6,687 bases of DNA from CBFDBT01 sp965603115 (GCA_965603115.1 CBFDBT010000155.1:1-6687); one strand, 5' to 3'. Shown: positions 1 to 5,420, numbered from the stretch's first letter. A program made the numbers and translations. Notes: generated from the letters alone by a model not told the origin.

Positions 1-839
1 ATGCTGACAACCTTGCTGGCAAAGAAGCTCAATTTGATTGTGATATCAAAGAAGTGCAAAAAGCTGCCGAATCAAAGGTTGATGACGAATTTGCAAAAAG
101 CTTGGGTGTTGATGATCTGGCTGCTCTCAAAGAGCTTGGCAGAACAAACCTTGAAGGTGAAAGCGCACAGCTTTCTCGCTCTCAGGTAAAACGCTCTCTG
201 CTTGATGCGCTTGCTGAGCAATATACATTCGAAGTGCCTAAAAGCATGGTTGATATGGAATTTGATTCTATTTGGAACCAGATTAAACAAGATATGGTCC
301 AAAACGGTGAAGCCACAATGGAAGAGGTTGGCGACTTAAAAGAGCCTTCTGATGCCGCTGAGGCCGCTGAGTTCAAATCTATTGCTGAACGTCGTGTTCG
401 CCTTGGTTTGCTTTTGAGTGAACTTGGAACTGTGAATAACATTCAGGTTACTGAACAGGAAGTTAACCAGCGTATAGTTGAAGAAGTGCGTCGCTATCCG
501 GGTCAAGAGCAGCAAGTGTTCGAATTTTATCAAAAGAACGAACAGGCTCGTGCGCAAATGCGTGCGCCAATCTTTGAAGAAAAGGTTGTTGATTTCATTC
601 TTGAAATGGCTGACATCACTGATAAGGCTGTTAGCAAGGAAGAGCTTGAGAAAATCGTTCGTGAGGGCGATGAAGAAGAGGCAAAGCCTGTTAAAAAATC
701 AGCTAAGAAAAAAGCACCGGCTAAGAAGAAAGCTGCGCCTAAAAAGGCCGCAGCTGAAAAGCCTGCGAAAAAACCAGCTGCTAAAAAGGCTCCAGCAAAG
801 AAAAAAGCTGCGCCGAAGAAAGCTGCTGCTAAAAAATAA
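1..839 (+). CDS. tig: Trigger factor, 3' part (N-terminus outside window)
   Basis: Trigger factor is the ribosome-bound chaperone and peptidyl-prolyl isomerase that meets nascent chains at the exit tunnel. The frame is open from base 3 and gives 278 visible residues. The first of these (ADNLAGKEAQFDCDIKEV) match the end of the FKBP-type isomerase domain. The helical C-terminal chaperone domain follows, with family landmarks such as SRSQVKRSLLDALAE, RRVRLGLLLSELG and RYPGQEQQVFEFYQKN. The ribosome-binding domain and most of the isomerase domain lie upstream of the window. After a short acidic patch (GDEEE) the protein ends in a 52-residue tail of 23 Lys, 19 Ala and 7 Pro, which E. coli trigger factor lacks. 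Similar tails occur in alphaproteobacterial homologues as far as I know. A strong terminator follows the stop codon, so tig is transcriptionally separated from the genes downstream. The identification is secure; the role of the tail is unknown. Confidence 0.97.
   Translation, partial: ADNLAGKEAQFDCDIKEVQKAAESKVDDEFAKSLGVDDLAALKELGRTNLEGESAQLSRSQVKRSLLDALAEQYTFEVPKSMVDMEFDSIWNQIKQDMVQNGEATMEEVGDLKEPSDAAEAAEFKSIAERRVRLGLLLSELGTVNNIQVTEQEVNQRIVEEVRRYPGQEQQVFEFYQKNEQARAQMRAPIFEEKVVDFILEMADITDKAVSKEELEKIVREGDEEEAKPVKKSAKKKAPAKKKAAPKKAAAEKPAKKPAAKKAPAKKKAAPKKAAAKK
708..830 (+). repeat. Duplicated Lys/Ala/Pro module in the trigger factor tail
   Basis: The 16-residue module KKAPAKKKAAPKKAAA occurs twice, encoded at 708-755 and 783-830, separated by EKPAKKPAA. 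The two copies are identical in protein. In DNA they differ at 10 of 16 codons, every time in the third position only. The composition resembles histone H1 and other AK-rich nucleic-acid-binding tails. It is a protein-level repeat inside tig, not a mobile element. Confidence 0.85.
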
Positions 840-860
840 GCTGACTTCATATAAAATTCA

Positions 861-900
861 AAAGGGCTGGAACTTATCGTTCCGGCCCTTTTTGTTTTGT
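861..900 (+). terminator. Rho-independent terminator of tig
   Basis: A 13-bp stem (861-873 with 879-891, one G-U pair) carries the pentaloop TTATC. It runs directly into a T-rich tract (TTTTTGTTTTG). It lies 21 nt after the tig stop codon and should separate tig from the unit that follows. Confidence 0.92.
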
Positions 901-951
901 TTTTAGGAAATGGTAACACCTGAAAAGATATGCGAATATAAGTACAGATTA

Positions 952-974
952 TCATTTTTCATTTGTAAAAATGA
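952..974. repeat. AT-rich inverted repeat upstream of gene A
   Basis: Perfect 8-bp arms TCATTTTT (952-959) and AAAAATGA (967-974) surround a 7-nt centre. It lies about 45 bp upstream of the gene A start and just upstream of the promoter candidate, so it could be an operator. As an RNA hairpin it would be weak. AT-rich DNA yields such repeats by chance. Confidence 0.3.
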
Positions 975-982
975 ATTTAATA

Positions 983-1013
983 CTTGTTAAATTTTTCACA
1001 GTGCAGAATATGG
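983..1013 (+). promoter_or_regulatory. Possible promoter of the three-gene unit
   Basis: CTTGTTA starts at 983 and ATATGG lies at 1008-1013, with 21 nt between CTTG and ATATGG. The heat-shock-like promoter of clpP in this window has exactly the same spacing to an identical ATATGG. Transcription from here would begin at or very near the ATG at 1018, which fits the lack of a Shine-Dalgarno sequence. The -10 box is otherwise a poor match, so this is a weak call. Confidence 0.28.
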
Positions 1014-1017
1014 CACT

Positions 1018-2124
1018 ATGAAAAAACTAACTCAAAAACAAAAATGCCGTAATAATAAAAATGCTATCTTTTCTCAACAGCGAAGGGCTAGGTTTAAGTT
1101 TATTCAGAGAGAAAAAAATAGATATAAATCTGTCCTAGATTATTTACCTCAGAAATATAGAAAATGTGTCCTTAAATATCGTGGGAAAAAGCGTTTAACA
1201 TTAGATTTACCAGAATATATGAGCTTAACTCACAATTATGAGGAAACACTAGATTTCATTAATCGGTATAGATATTTAGTTTTTAAAAAAAGGACAATGG
1301 TCAATCTAAATTTTAGAACTTTAAAGCATATCAGTGCTGGAGCGGCATTATTGTTTGTATCAGAATTAGACCGGTGGAGAGAGGCCTATAAAGTTAGGCC
1401 ACGGGTAGTTGAAATAGATAAATGGAACCCTATTGCTCGTAAGTATTTATTTCAACTTGGCTTTTTTGACATCCTCAAAGTATTAAACCCGCCTACTGAA
1501 GAAGAAATTTTGTTAGATGGAGAAGGTGGTCAAACAGATTTTTTACAATTTCAGTCCAAAAGCGAGGTTCTTGGCGATGATGCTGTTCACCTTAAACTTG
1601 AGCTTGAAAAAATGTCTGGCAAAACGATAGAGGCCAAAAAGCAACTATTTAAGGCTATTACCGAAGCTATGACAAATGTTTCAAAACACGCATATCCTGT
1701 CCGATTGAAAAATGATCCTTCTATCTTATATAAAAGATGGTGGATGACAGGCTCTTTCAATGAGAAGAAAAATTCGATTTCAATAATTTTCTTTGATCAA
1801 GGCGTTGGAATTCCGAGTACATTGCCTGCGAAATATCCAAAAGAAATTCTTTTTAGCTTTCTAAATGGATTAGGACTGAATATAAATAATGATGGAGCCT
1901 TAATTATGGCAGCTATGGAACTTGGGCGTACTCAAACAGAGTTATCACATAGAGGTAAAGGTTTGCCGGATGTTAAAAAATATATTGAAGTACAGAAATC
2001 TGGTGATTTAAGGATAATAAGTAACAGGGGCGAGTATAAATTTAAAGCTGGAGAGAAACCTCAAATAATTGAACATAAAAATTCGATTGGGGGAACTTTA
2101 ATTCAATGGGATGTTCCGCTATGA
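1018..2124 (+). CDS. STAS-like/GHKL ATPase fusion protein (gene A of the inserted unit)
   Basis: The protein has 368 residues. Residues 1-60 are strongly basic and Gln-rich with no membrane segment. About 60-155 resemble a STAS-like fold: strand VNLNF, then SAGAALLFVSELDRWRE, then a Pro-led helix ending LFQLGFFDIL. About 200-368 form a GHKL ATPase domain. The N-box has E216 and N220 (EAMTN), G1 is D260-Q-G-V-G-I-P266, G2 is HRGKGLPDVKKY (311-322) and G3 is GGT (358-360). All the ATP-binding motifs are intact, so it should bind ATP-Mg. I see no His phosphoacceptor (DHp) domain or receiver, which argues against a classical sensor kinase. SpoIIAB-type protein-serine kinases share this ATPase fold, and a STAS partner is encoded directly downstream. 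No Shine-Dalgarno precedes the ATG, and the frame is closed upstream by a stop at 988. The DNA is much more AT-rich than clpX (30% against 48% GC in sampled 60-base lines). The domain call is firm; the biological role is unknown. Confidence 0.88.
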   Translation: MKKLTQKQKCRNNKNAIFSQQRRARFKFIQREKNRYKSVLDYLPQKYRKCVLKYRGKKRLTLDLPEYMSLTHNYEETLDFINRYRYLVFKKRTMVNLNFRTLKHISAGAALLFVSELDRWREAYKVRPRVVEIDKWNPIARKYLFQLGFFDILKVLNPPTEEEILLDGEGGQTDFLQFQSKSEVLGDDAVHLKLELEKMSGKTIEAKKQLFKAITEAMTNVSKHAYPVRLKNDPSILYKRWWMTGSFNEKKNSISIIFFDQGVGIPSTLPAKYPKEILFSFLNGLGLNINNDGALIMAAMELGRTQTELSHRGKGLPDVKKYIEVQKSGDLRIISNRGEYKFKAGEKPQIIEHKNSIGGTLIQWDVPL

Positions 2125-2453
2125 CCGAAAAAAAATCAAACCTGATTATTGATGTTGGCACAGAATTCTCTGCTGCCCCTGCTGGCCGTGACTATGATGA
2201 TGGTCCATATAATGGCCTGGCCTTTAGAGAAAGGTACCTTGAGCCTAATATTGAGGCCGAATATAAAACGAAAATCATATTGGATGGTGCAGAGGCATAT
2301 GGTTCTTCATTTCTTGAGGAAGCTTTTGGGGGTTTAATTCGTAAAACTGGAATTACATGGGAAGATTTTAATAACAAAATTGAGTTGGTTACTGAGGATG
2401 ATTTCCTTCTTGAAGAGATAAAATCCTATATTGAAGATGCAGGAAACGAATAG
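2121..2453 (+). CDS. STAS-like DUF4325 protein (gene B of the inserted unit)
   Basis: This is a 110-residue soluble protein. The core pattern is typical of the STAS-like DUF4325 family: LAFRERYLEP (33-42), then strand KIILDGAEAYGSS and FLEEAFGGLIR (64-74). Ser62/Ser63 sit where SpoIIAA-type anti-anti-sigma factors carry the phosphorylated serine, which makes them candidate targets of the ATPase encoded by gene A; this is inference. I chose the ATG at 2121 because it forms an ATGA overlap with the gene A stop and has TGGGA about 9 nt upstream. An in-frame ATG at 2106 would add MGCSA inside gene A and is less likely. The 4-nt overlap implies translational coupling and a matched ratio of the two proteins. 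The tail is acidic. The family assignment is good; no member's function is known to me. Confidence 0.85.
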   Translation: MTEKKSNLIIDVGTEFSAAPAGRDYDDGPYNGLAFRERYLEPNIEAEYKTKIILDGAEAYGSSFLEEAFGGLIRKTGITWEDFNNKIELVTEDDFLLEEIKSYIEDAGNE

Positions 2454-2454
2454 T

Positions 2455-2895
2455 ATGAATCAGTCTTGCGACTTTACGGGTGAAATCATTGTTGTGATAC
2501 TTGGAGCGATTATTGCCCTAATAGTACAAGGGTGGTTTAATAGAAGAAAAGAACTTAAGGACAGAATAAAAGACATAGTTTCCGATATTAAAGAATTGCA
2601 AACTTTTGCTATAGACTATTGGATGAATGAGTTATCAAATGACAAATGTTTAATTTTAGAAACTAAAATCAAAAGTAAATTAAGTACAATCCGTCTGCAA
2701 AGTTTACAGCTTGAGAAAAATTATTTTTCATATAGGCCCAGTATCAGCAGAGAATACAACAATCTAAAAAAATCTATTACTGGTGGTCAATTTGAAAGTA
2801 GACCAAAGCCCGTGATTGTTGGGAATATTGAAATTATTGAGTCTAATTCTCATGAGCTTGAGATTGGTATAAGAAATTCACAAAATTTTTTCTAG
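2455..2895 (+). CDS. Small single-pass membrane protein (gene C of the inserted unit)
   Basis: The protein has 146 residues. One hydrophobic segment at about 9-28 (core IIVVILGAIIALIVQGWF) is followed at once by the basic stretch NRRKELKDR. The positive-inside rule then places the N-terminus outside and the bulk in the cytoplasm. Residues 33-88 are amphipathic helix (DIVSDIKELQTFAIDYWMNEL, with a second helix rich in Lys, Leu and Ser), probably a helical hairpin or oligomerising unit. The C-terminus is polar with short predicted strands. I do not recognise a named family. The start at 2455 has AGGAAA 9-10 nt upstream and lies 1 nt after the gene B stop. Upstream TTG (2431) and ATG (2437) codons in frame would overlap gene B without a better ribosome-binding site. 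The context suggests it is the membrane-located output or anchor of the ATPase/STAS pair; this is inference. Confidence 0.75.
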   Translation: MNQSCDFTGEIIVVILGAIIALIVQGWFNRRKELKDRIKDIVSDIKELQTFAIDYWMNELSNDKCLILETKIKSKLSTIRLQSLQLEKNYFSYRPSISREYNNLKKSITGGQFESRPKPVIVGNIEIIESNSHELEIGIRNSQNFF

Positions 2896-2990
2896 AAAGC
2901 TGGAGCATACTGATGCTGCGTAAGGCTTTGTCTTGCTGATTGTTCTCTGGAAATCTTATAACGCTCAGGCGCCGCTAAGGCTCCTCGCAT
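2892..2990 (-). CDS. Doubtful 32-codon ORF in the GC-rich island
   Basis: On the minus strand an ATG (2990-2988) is preceded by a perfect AGGAGG (complement of 2999-3004) at 8-nt spacing. It opens 32 codons beginning MRGALAAPERYKISREQS and ending at a TAG that overlaps the gene C stop region. The product would be basic and polar with no obvious fold. I do not recognise it with confidence. The good ribosome-binding site favours translation. The short length and the alternative reading as a structured repeat element or a decayed gene remnant count against it. Confidence 0.25.
   Translation of the reverse strand: MRGALAAPERYKISREQSARQSLTQHQYAPAF
2896..2929 (+). other. Interrupted hairpin just after gene C
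   Basis: AAAGC (2896-2900) pairs with GCTTT (2925-2929), and inside it AGCAT (2904-2908) pairs with ATGCT (2913-2917) around the loop ACTG. It begins directly after the gene C stop codon and could protect the 3' end of the mRNA. No T-run follows, so it is not a complete intrinsic terminator. Confidence 0.3.
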
Positions 2991-3035
2991 AAGCTCGGCC
3001 TCCTACTTAGTCGGTACGCTCACTTGTCGTGAGCT
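2961..3035. other. GC-rich structured island between the unit and clpP
   Basis: By hand count 45 of 75 bases are G or C (60%), against about 30-35% in the genes just upstream. The 7-mer ACGCTCA occurs at both ends (2961-2967 and 3016-3022). Inside are the palindrome GGCGCC (2968-2973) and pairable arms CTAAG (2975-2979) and CTTAG (3006-3010). This looks like an interspersed repeat element, an insertion scar or part of a small RNA. No integrase, tRNA or inverted terminal repeats are visible. Confidence 0.4.
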
Positions 3036-3045
3036 AGATTTTTTT
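3018..3045 (+). terminator. Probable weak terminator after the three-gene unit
   Basis: A 6-bp stem GCTCAC/GTGAGC (3018-3023 with 3029-3034) with loop TTGTC is followed after four bases by seven T (3039-3045). The stem is short, so termination may be partial. Its position suggests that it ends the inserted unit before the clpP promoter region. Confidence 0.5.
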
Positions 3046-3105
3046 GATCACTTTTTTATTCTTTTTGGCATAAAGCACTTGCCCCGACTCAAATGTGTTT
3101 GCTAG

Positions 3106-3121
3106 AGCTTGTAATCAAGCT
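3106..3121. repeat. Inverted repeat over the clpP -35 box
   Basis: AGCTTG (3106-3111) and CAAGCT (3116-3121) are perfect 6-bp arms around TAAT. The left arm contains the CTTG of the promoter candidate. It may be an operator or may be chance. Confidence 0.3.
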
Positions 3122-3139
3122 TAGTCCCCTTTATATGGG
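3108..3139 (+). promoter_or_regulatory. Heat-shock (RpoH/sigma-32)-like promoter of clpP
   Basis: CTTG (3108-3111), 18 nt, then TTTATATGGG (3130-3139). The alphaproteobacterial RpoH consensus as I know it is CTTG-N17/18-CYTATNTNNG; only the first -10 base departs (T for C). The four C residues before it also recall the E. coli form (CCCC-AT). Transcription would start near 3145, about 25 nt before the clpP ATG. clpP is a classical heat-shock gene. Confidence 0.5.
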
Positions 3140-3170
3140 GGATGAACATAATTTCAGGAGCAAAACCCTA

Positions 3171-3800
3171 ATGAACGATCCATATGAAACTTTTGCCAAT
3201 ACCCTAGTACCAATGGTTGTTGAGCAAACTGCACGCGGTGAGCGCTCCTACGATATCTTTTCCCGTCTCTTAAAAGAACGTATTATCTTTCTTACAGGGC
3301 AGGTGAATGATCAGGTAGCCAGCCTTATTGTAGCGCAAATGCTGTTTTTGGAAGCTGAAAATCCGAAAAAAGATATTTCTTTTTATATCAACTCGCCGGG
3401 CGGTGTAGTGACCAGTGGTCTCAGCATCTATGACACTATGCAGTATATTCGCCCCAAAATTGCAACTATATGCGTGGGGCAAGCTTGTTCCATGGGGTCT
3501 TTATTACTGGCCGCCGGCGAATCTGGCATGCGCTACGCCTTGCCAAACAGCCGTATAATGATTCACCAGCCATCTGGCGGTGCACAAGGTCAAGCTACAG
3601 ATATTGAAATTCAGGCGCAGGAAATTTTAAAACTTCGTGAGCGTCTTAATCAAATTTATGTTGATCACACTGGGCAAAAAATAGCCAAGATAGCTCTTGC
3701 TGTCGAACGTGATAATTTTATGTCTCCTGAGGAAGCAAAGAAATTTGGCCTTATAGATCAAGTATATGTCAAGCGCGAGCCTGATAGTGAAGAGAAATAA
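3171..3800 (+). CDS. clpP: ATP-dependent Clp protease proteolytic subunit ClpP
   Basis: ClpP is a cytoplasmic serine protease that forms a double-heptamer chamber and degrades proteins fed to it by ClpX or ClpA. The 209-residue product has the normal length (E. coli has 207). The catalytic triad is complete: Ser107 in GQACSMGS, His132 in MIHQPSGG and Asp181 in ERDNF. The oxyanion and substrate-strand motif SPGGVV is at 75-80. The short N-terminal stretch before LVPMVVEQT is the usual propeptide and axial-loop region. I chose the ATG at 3171 because CAGGAG (3155-3160) lies 10 nt upstream and MNDPYETFANTLVP matches typical starts. The frame is open further upstream to an ATG at 3093, but that start would lie upstream of the proposed transcription start. 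clpX follows after a 201-bp gap. Confidence 0.98.
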   Translation: MNDPYETFANTLVPMVVEQTARGERSYDIFSRLLKERIIFLTGQVNDQVASLIVAQMLFLEAENPKKDISFYINSPGGVVTSGLSIYDTMQYIRPKIATICVGQACSMGSLLLAAGESGMRYALPNSRIMIHQPSGGAQGQATDIEIQAQEILKLRERLNQIYVDHTGQKIAKIALAVERDNFMSPEEAKKFGLIDQVYVKREPDSEEK

Positions 3801-3946
3801 CTTAGTCTGGCACACTCTTTGTATTGTGGTGTGATATTGTCTTGTTTCGTAGTCTTTATAGGAAAATATGACCTGATAAGCCTTTGTTAATATAGTTGGG
3901 CTTATTATATGAAACAGGATAAATGTTATAAAGTTTAAAATTTTTG

Positions 3947-3976
3947 TTGTTAGGACCCTTTGGTCCCGTCTAAACT
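3947..3976 (+). promoter_or_regulatory. Possible clpX promoter with a palindrome in the spacer
   Basis: TTGTTA (3947-3952), 18 nt, then TAAACT (3971-3976), matching sigma-70 boxes at 4/6 each. The spacer holds the perfect inverted repeat GGACC-CTTT-GGTCC (3953-3966), which may be a repressor site. It would give a leader of about 20 nt before clpX. The rest of the 201-bp clpP-clpX gap is AT-rich and holds no gene that I can support. Confidence 0.33.
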
Positions 3977-4001
3977 ATCAAGACAAACAACAAACTAGGA
4001 T

Positions 4002-5279
4002 ATGGTGGATATTTTGAGCAACAGCGAAAATTCTAAAAATACGCTCTATTGCTCTTTTTGCGGCAAGAGCCAGCACGAAGTTCGCAAGCTGATCGCAGGA
4101 CCAACGGTCTTTATCTGTGATGAATGCGTAGAACTGTGCAACGACATTATTAAAGAAGAAAACAAAACGCACGTCGCCGAAAAGGGTGAGGGCGTTCCAA
4201 CACCACAAGAGATTATGGATGTTCTAACTGATTATGTGATCGGGCAGGAATTTGCCAAAAAGGTTCTCGCTGTGGCCGTGCACAATCACTATAAGCGTCT
4301 CAATCATGCTGAGATCAATGCTGAAGGTGTTGAGCTGGCGAAGTCTAATATTTTGCTTATTGGCCCAACGGGCTGTGGTAAAACGCTCCTTGCGCAAACC
4401 TTAGCGCGCATTCTTGATGTTCCTTTTACAATGGCGGACGCAACGACGCTTACAGAAGCGGGCTATGTGGGTGAAGATGTAGAAAATATTATTCTAAAAC
4501 TCTTGCAAGCTGCTGATTATAATGTTGAGCGTGCTCAGCGCGGTATCGTCTATATTGATGAAGTTGATAAAATTAGCAGAAAGTCTGACAATCCTTCTAT
4601 CACCCGTGATGTATCCGGTGAAGGTTATCAGCAAGCTCTATTGAAGATTATGGAAGGCACTGTTGCCTCTGTACCGCCTCAAGGTGGTCGCAAGCATCCC
4701 CAGCAAGAATTTTTGCAGGTGGACACAACCAACATCCTCTTTATCTGTGGTGGTGCTTTTGCAGGGCTTGATAAAATTATTGCTAACCGTCTTGAAGGTA
4801 AATCCATCGGCTTTGGTGCCAATGTGGCTGATCCTGACGAACGCGGTGTTGGTGCTCTCTTTATGGAAGCAGAACCTGAGGACCTTCTCAAATTTGGATT
4901 AATCCCTGAGTTTGTTGGTCGTGTGCCTGTTCTCGCTACATTAGAAGATTTGGACGAGGATGCACTTATTCAAATTTTGTCTACACCAAAGAATGCGCTC
5001 TTGAAGCAATATGGAACGCTTTTTGATATGGAAGATGTGAAATTAACATTCACTGACGATGCCTTGGTTGCTGTTGCTAAAAAAGCAATAGCTCGCAAAA
5101 CAGGTGCACGTGGTCTTCGCTCCATTATGGAAGATACGCTACTCGATACCATGTATGATATCCCGGCTGTAGAAGGTGTCGATGAAGTAGTTATAAGTGG
5201 TGAGGTTGTTGACGGCGAAGCCAAGCCGCTTCTCATTTATTCTGAGAAAAAGTTAGAAGAAAAAGCAAAACCTGCTTAA
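4002..5279 (+). CDS. clpX: ClpX, AAA+ unfoldase subunit of ClpXP
   Basis: ClpX is the hexameric ATPase that recognises tagged substrates, unfolds them and threads them into ClpP. The product has 425 residues from the ATG at 4002, the usual size. The N-terminal zinc domain has Cys17, Cys20, Cys39 and Cys42. The Walker A motif GPTGCGKT is at 121-128, the pore loop GYVG at 154-157 and the Walker B motif IVYIDE at 182-187. An RKH loop lies at 230-232, the ClpP-docking IGF loop at 269-271 and sensor-2 GAR at 368-370. All key residues are present. The start is uncertain: AGGA (3997-4000) is only 1 nt from the ATG at 4002 but fits a GTG at 4005 (4 nt) or a TTG at 4014 better. The TTG start would give MSNSENSKNTLYC, closest to the length of typical alphaproteobacterial N-termini. 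The lon gene starts 141 bp after the stop. Confidence 0.98.
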   Translation: MVDILSNSENSKNTLYCSFCGKSQHEVRKLIAGPTVFICDECVELCNDIIKEENKTHVAEKGEGVPTPQEIMDVLTDYVIGQEFAKKVLAVAVHNHYKRLNHAEINAEGVELAKSNILLIGPTGCGKTLLAQTLARILDVPFTMADATTLTEAGYVGEDVENIILKLLQAADYNVERAQRGIVYIDEVDKISRKSDNPSITRDVSGEGYQQALLKIMEGTVASVPPQGGRKHPQQEFLQVDTTNILFICGGAFAGLDKIIANRLEGKSIGFGANVADPDERGVGALFMEAEPEDLLKFGLIPEFVGRVPVLATLEDLDEDALIQILSTPKNALLKQYGTLFDMEDVKLTFTDDALVAVAKKAIARKTGARGLRSIMEDTLLDTMYDIPAVEGVDEVVISGEVVDGEAKPLLIYSEKKLEEKAKPA

Positions 5280-5281
5280 CT

Positions 5282-5313
5282 GCTCTTGAAAGTAGGGCTC
5301 AAGAGCCCTACTT
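5282..5313 (+). other. Two mutually exclusive hairpins after clpX
   Basis: AAGTAGGGCT (5290-5299) pairs with AGCCCTACTT (5304-5313) as a perfect 10-bp stem with loop CAAG. Alternatively GCTCTTGA (5282-5289) pairs perfectly with TCAAGAGC (5299-5306). The two folds compete for 5290-5306. No T-run follows, so it is not a standard intrinsic terminator. It begins 3 nt after the clpX stop and may protect or process the 3' end of the message, or slow polymerase. Confidence 0.6.
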
Positions 5314-5316
5314 CAA
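5285..5316 (+). promoter_or_regulatory. Heat-shock (RpoH/sigma-32)-like promoter of lon
   Basis: CTTGAAA (5285-5291) equals the E. coli sigma-32 -35 consensus. After CTTG come 18 nt and then CCTACTTCAA (5307-5316), matching CYTATNTNNG except for positions 5 and 10. Spacing is identical to the candidate before clpP. It overlaps the hairpin after clpX and would give a lon leader of about 100 nt. lon is a known heat-shock gene in many proteobacteria. Confidence 0.4.
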
Positions 5317-5371
5317 TGACAGAAGTATATAGTGTCGAAGCAAAAGGCCTACGACTTCATTTCATTCATGA

Positions 5372-5393
5372 GTTCTATTGTCAAATGTAGAAC
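5372..5393. repeat. Inverted repeat in the lon leader
   Basis: GTTCTA (5372-5377) and TAGAAC (5388-5393) are perfect 6-bp arms around 10 nt. The centre contains TTGTCA (5378-5383), a good -35-like hexamer without a convincing -10 downstream. It could be an operator or a leader hairpin; support is thin. Confidence 0.25.
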
Positions 5394-5420
5394 GTGTTTA
5401 TCAGTTGCAAGGTGTTTAGT

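Noticed and set aside
478..906. Plus-strand ORF of 142 Lys/Arg/Leu-rich codons overlapping tig
   Set aside because: It is an out-of-frame shadow of tig with low-complexity composition and no ribosome-binding site.
530..955. Long minus-strand ORF (141 codons) opposite the trigger factor tail
   Set aside because: It is the antisense shadow of the Lys/Ala codon run (Phe/Ala-rich product) and runs through the terminator.
1018..2124. Classical two-component sensor histidine kinase
   Set aside because: The ATPase domain is intact, but there is no DHp histidine helix, no membrane sensor part and no response regulator gene nearby.
2896..3045. tRNA or tmRNA fragment as an attachment site in the GC-rich region
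   Set aside because: I found no acceptor or T-arm pattern (GTTCRA) and no CCA end; only short unrelated stems are present.
3066..3083. Sigma-54-like promoter TGGCAT...TTGCC before clpP
   Set aside because: The GG and GC elements are 14 nt apart; sigma-54 needs 12, and this spacing is strict.
3093..3170. 26-residue N-terminal extension of ClpP from the upstream ATG
   Set aside because: It has no ribosome-binding site and covers the promoter candidate. The ATG at 3171 has a good AGGAG and gives the usual length.
3811..3833. CACAC/GTGTG hairpin after clpP as a terminator
   Set aside because: The stem is only 5 bp with a 13-nt loop, and no continuous T-run follows.
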